DNA from: an uncultured Prevotella sp.
Lineage (GTDB): Bacteria > Bacteroidota > Bacteroidia > Bacteroidales > Bacteroidaceae
DNA: 6,709 nucleotides
Reading direction: 5' to 3'
Assembly (NCBI GenBank): GCA_938023885.1
Contig: CALJCU010000050.1
Location: 1 to 6,709 of the forward strand
This document shows, piece after piece, positions 5,299-6,709 of this stretch. The position numbers and the translations under genes were made by a program. The notes under the pieces were generated by a model. That model had not been told where the DNA came from, searched no databases, and saw only the letters and a program-made list of their open reading frames with translations. Every line of letters begins with the position of its first letter. Position 1 is the stretch's first letter.

Positions 5299-6702
5299 TT
5301 ACTTCGCCCCTCCTCCGAGTGCATAATAGAGGTTGACGACGGCCTGCATCTTGTAGAAGTCGTCCTGCACCTGGTTGAGCTGTGCATTGAGAAGATTACT
5401 CTCCGCCGTGATGACCTCGAGATAAGTGGAGCCTGCACTTGCCATCAACATACGTGTGTCTTCCACGTTCTGCTTGAGCACTTTGGTGCGCTGCTCCTCT
5501 ATCTTACTCTTCTTTTCGGAAGCATTGTAGAGCACGAGGGCGTTGCTGACCTCAGAGCCTGCCGAGAGCACGCTGTTCTGCCACGTGTTGTAAGCCTGCT
5601 TATACTGATCCTCAGCCGCACGGAGACCCGCCTTGAGCTGACCTTTCATGAAGATAGGCTGCGTCAGGGCACCGACTGCAGAGAGAAGCATCTTACCCGG
5701 ATTGGTGATACCCATGCCGCCACTGTTCGTATAGGAACCTGTAGCACTGATGGTCAGTGAAGGATAGAACCTTGCACGCGCTGCCTCCACATTGTAGAAG
5801 CAGTTGGCAAGGGCCATCTCATTGGCATGGACATCGGCACGGTTGGAGAGCAGTTGGATGCCGACACCTGTGGAGAACGCCGAAGGCAGGCTCTGTGCCT
5901 CAAGCGTGGAACGGGGGATGGCATGTGCCTGCTGACCCATGAGCAGCGAGAGACTGTTCTCTGTCTCACGGATCTGTCGCTTCAGATCCTCTTTCTGCGT
6001 CTGCACGGAGAGATAATTGCTCTCAGCGCTCTGCACGGCCGTGGAGCGTACGCCCTGCACTGTCTGATGCTGGATCTTCATGATGTCCCATGTGTTCTTG
6101 GTCAATGTCTCCATGTCATTGACAATCTTCAATTGCTTGTCGAGCATCAGAAGGGTGTAATACATGTTAGCGACATTGGCGATAAGCCTCGTCTGCACCG
6201 CCACCTGATAGTCTTTCGACCGCAACATTGTCATCTGTGCGGATCGCTTGGCTGCTGTGAGGTTGCCAAAGAGGCTGGCATCCCAACTGGCATTGACCGG
6301 CAGCGAGTAGGTCTTTGTTGCTTTCTGACCGTCCCACGATGCAATCGTTCCCTGGGGCGTGAACGTGAAGCCGGGCAGAAAGGCAAGCTTGGCTGCCTTC
6401 AGCTGAGCCTCGGCGATGTCCACATTCAATGCGGCATTAAGCAGGTCGGGATTATTGGAGAGGGCCGTCTCGATAATTGTCTGAAGCTGCGGGTCCGTGA
6501 AGACCGAACGCCAAGGGATATTGGCGAACGATGTCGTATCGGTCACGGCAAGTGTGTCGTCGTCGCTGACAGCGTCACGTACCAGTCCCGATGTCTTCAC
6601 CTCCGGCCGCCCGTACTTGCCGTAAAGACTCTTGCAGCCCGTAAGGGTCAAGGCTGCAAGACCGATTATAACAGCTCTGTTGATGAAACTATATTTATTC
6701 AT
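5299..6702 (-). CDS. Outer-membrane efflux lipoprotein (TolC/OprM/NodT family)
   Basis: This 467-residue outer-membrane factor forms the trimeric beta-barrel and periplasmic alpha-barrel exit duct of tripartite pumps, normally with an RND transporter and a membrane-fusion protein. A lipoprotein signal peptide ends in the lipobox LTGC, with Cys23 as the lipidated residue. The family start pattern WRSVFTDPQLQ (64-74) and NNPDL (83-87) leads into the first alpha-helical repeat. The hallmark LLSNRADVHANE (284-295) and ARFYPSLTIS (310-319) mark the second repeat, and YLEVITAESNLLNAQL (427-442) is the typical closing helix before ALGGG. Length is normal and the gene is complete. On the minus strand the last 15 bases of the window read ATG AAC CAT GAA TAA in one frame, and another frame gives TGA overlapping the start. 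An upstream gene, probably the RND subunit, may therefore overlap this ATG. The substrate cannot be told from the sequence. The lpxA-like gene follows after 94 nt. Confidence 0.93.
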   Translation of the reverse strand: MNKYSFINRAVIIGLAALTLTGCKSLYGKYGRPEVKTSGLVRDAVSDDDTLAVTDTTSFANIPWRSVFTDPQLQTIIETALSNNPDLLNAALNVDIAEAQLKAAKLAFLPGFTFTPQGTIASWDGQKATKTYSLPVNASWDASLFGNLTAAKRSAQMTMLRSKDYQVAVQTRLIANVANMYYTLLMLDKQLKIVNDMETLTKNTWDIMKIQHQTVQGVRSTAVQSAESNYLSVQTQKEDLKRQIRETENSLSLLMGQQAHAIPRSTLEAQSLPSAFSTGVGIQLLSNRADVHANEMALANCFYNVEAARARFYPSLTISATGSYTNSGGMGITNPGKMLLSAVGALTQPIFMKGQLKAGLRAAEDQYKQAYNTWQNSVLSAGSEVSNALVLYNASEKKSKIEEQRTKVLKQNVEDTRMLMASAGSTYLEVITAESNLLNAQLNQVQDDFYKMQAVVNLYYALGGGAK

Positions 6703-6709
6703 GGTTCAT

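Overview
The window looks like chromosomal DNA from a member of the Bacteroidales, most likely a Prevotella-type genome. The evidence is: Bacteroidetes-style gene families; AT-rich leaders without clear Shine-Dalgarno sequences; a canonical Bacteroidetes -7 promoter box (TATCTTTG) in front of the penicillin-binding protein gene; and a sharp contrast between moderately GC-rich genes and AT-rich spacers. The genus is an inference from sequence style; no marker gene here settles it.

Left end (1-890, + strand). This is a decayed stretch. AT-rich spacer surrounds a gene remnant (299-529, perhaps starting near 240 in another frame) that encodes only the C-terminal quarter of a 2-keto-3-deoxygluconate kinase of the PfkB family. 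It is followed by a compact cluster of direct and inverted copies of CCGTTAATTGA (565-631). A possible 50-codon small gene (733-885) ends 4 nt before rpe.

Centre (890-4406). rpe (ribulose-phosphate 3-epimerase, + strand) converges tail-to-tail, 26 nt apart, with a large class A penicillin-binding protein gene (- strand; glycosyltransferase plus transpeptidase). The penicillin-binding protein gene has its own promoter. Its likely terminator is a hairpin whose T-tract lies inside the 3' end of rpe.

Right end (4318-6709, - strand). An outer-membrane efflux lipoprotein of the TolC/OprM/NodT type is followed 94 nt downstream by a divergent LpxA-like left-handed beta-helix acyltransferase, and then by a strong Rho-independent terminator. 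The efflux gene begins almost at the window edge and probably follows the other subunits of an RND pump lying outside. The LpxA-like protein keeps the catalytic His-Asp pair but appears to have lost other conserved LpxA positions, including those linked to acyl-chain selection.

Common threads. Most of the intact genes serve the cell envelope: peptidoglycan synthesis, outer-membrane efflux, and probable lipid A-type or other nucleotide-sugar acylation. A 16-bp repeat, TAGGTGTCAG(A/G)TGATA, occurs both at the rpe/penicillin-binding protein junction and just upstream of the lpxA-like start. In each place it is paired with inverted partners, which suggests a small dispersed intergenic repeat. I found no mobile element, CRISPR array, RNA gene or clearly new multi-gene system. 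The most unusual items are the divergent LpxA paralogue, the repeat family and the kinase remnant.
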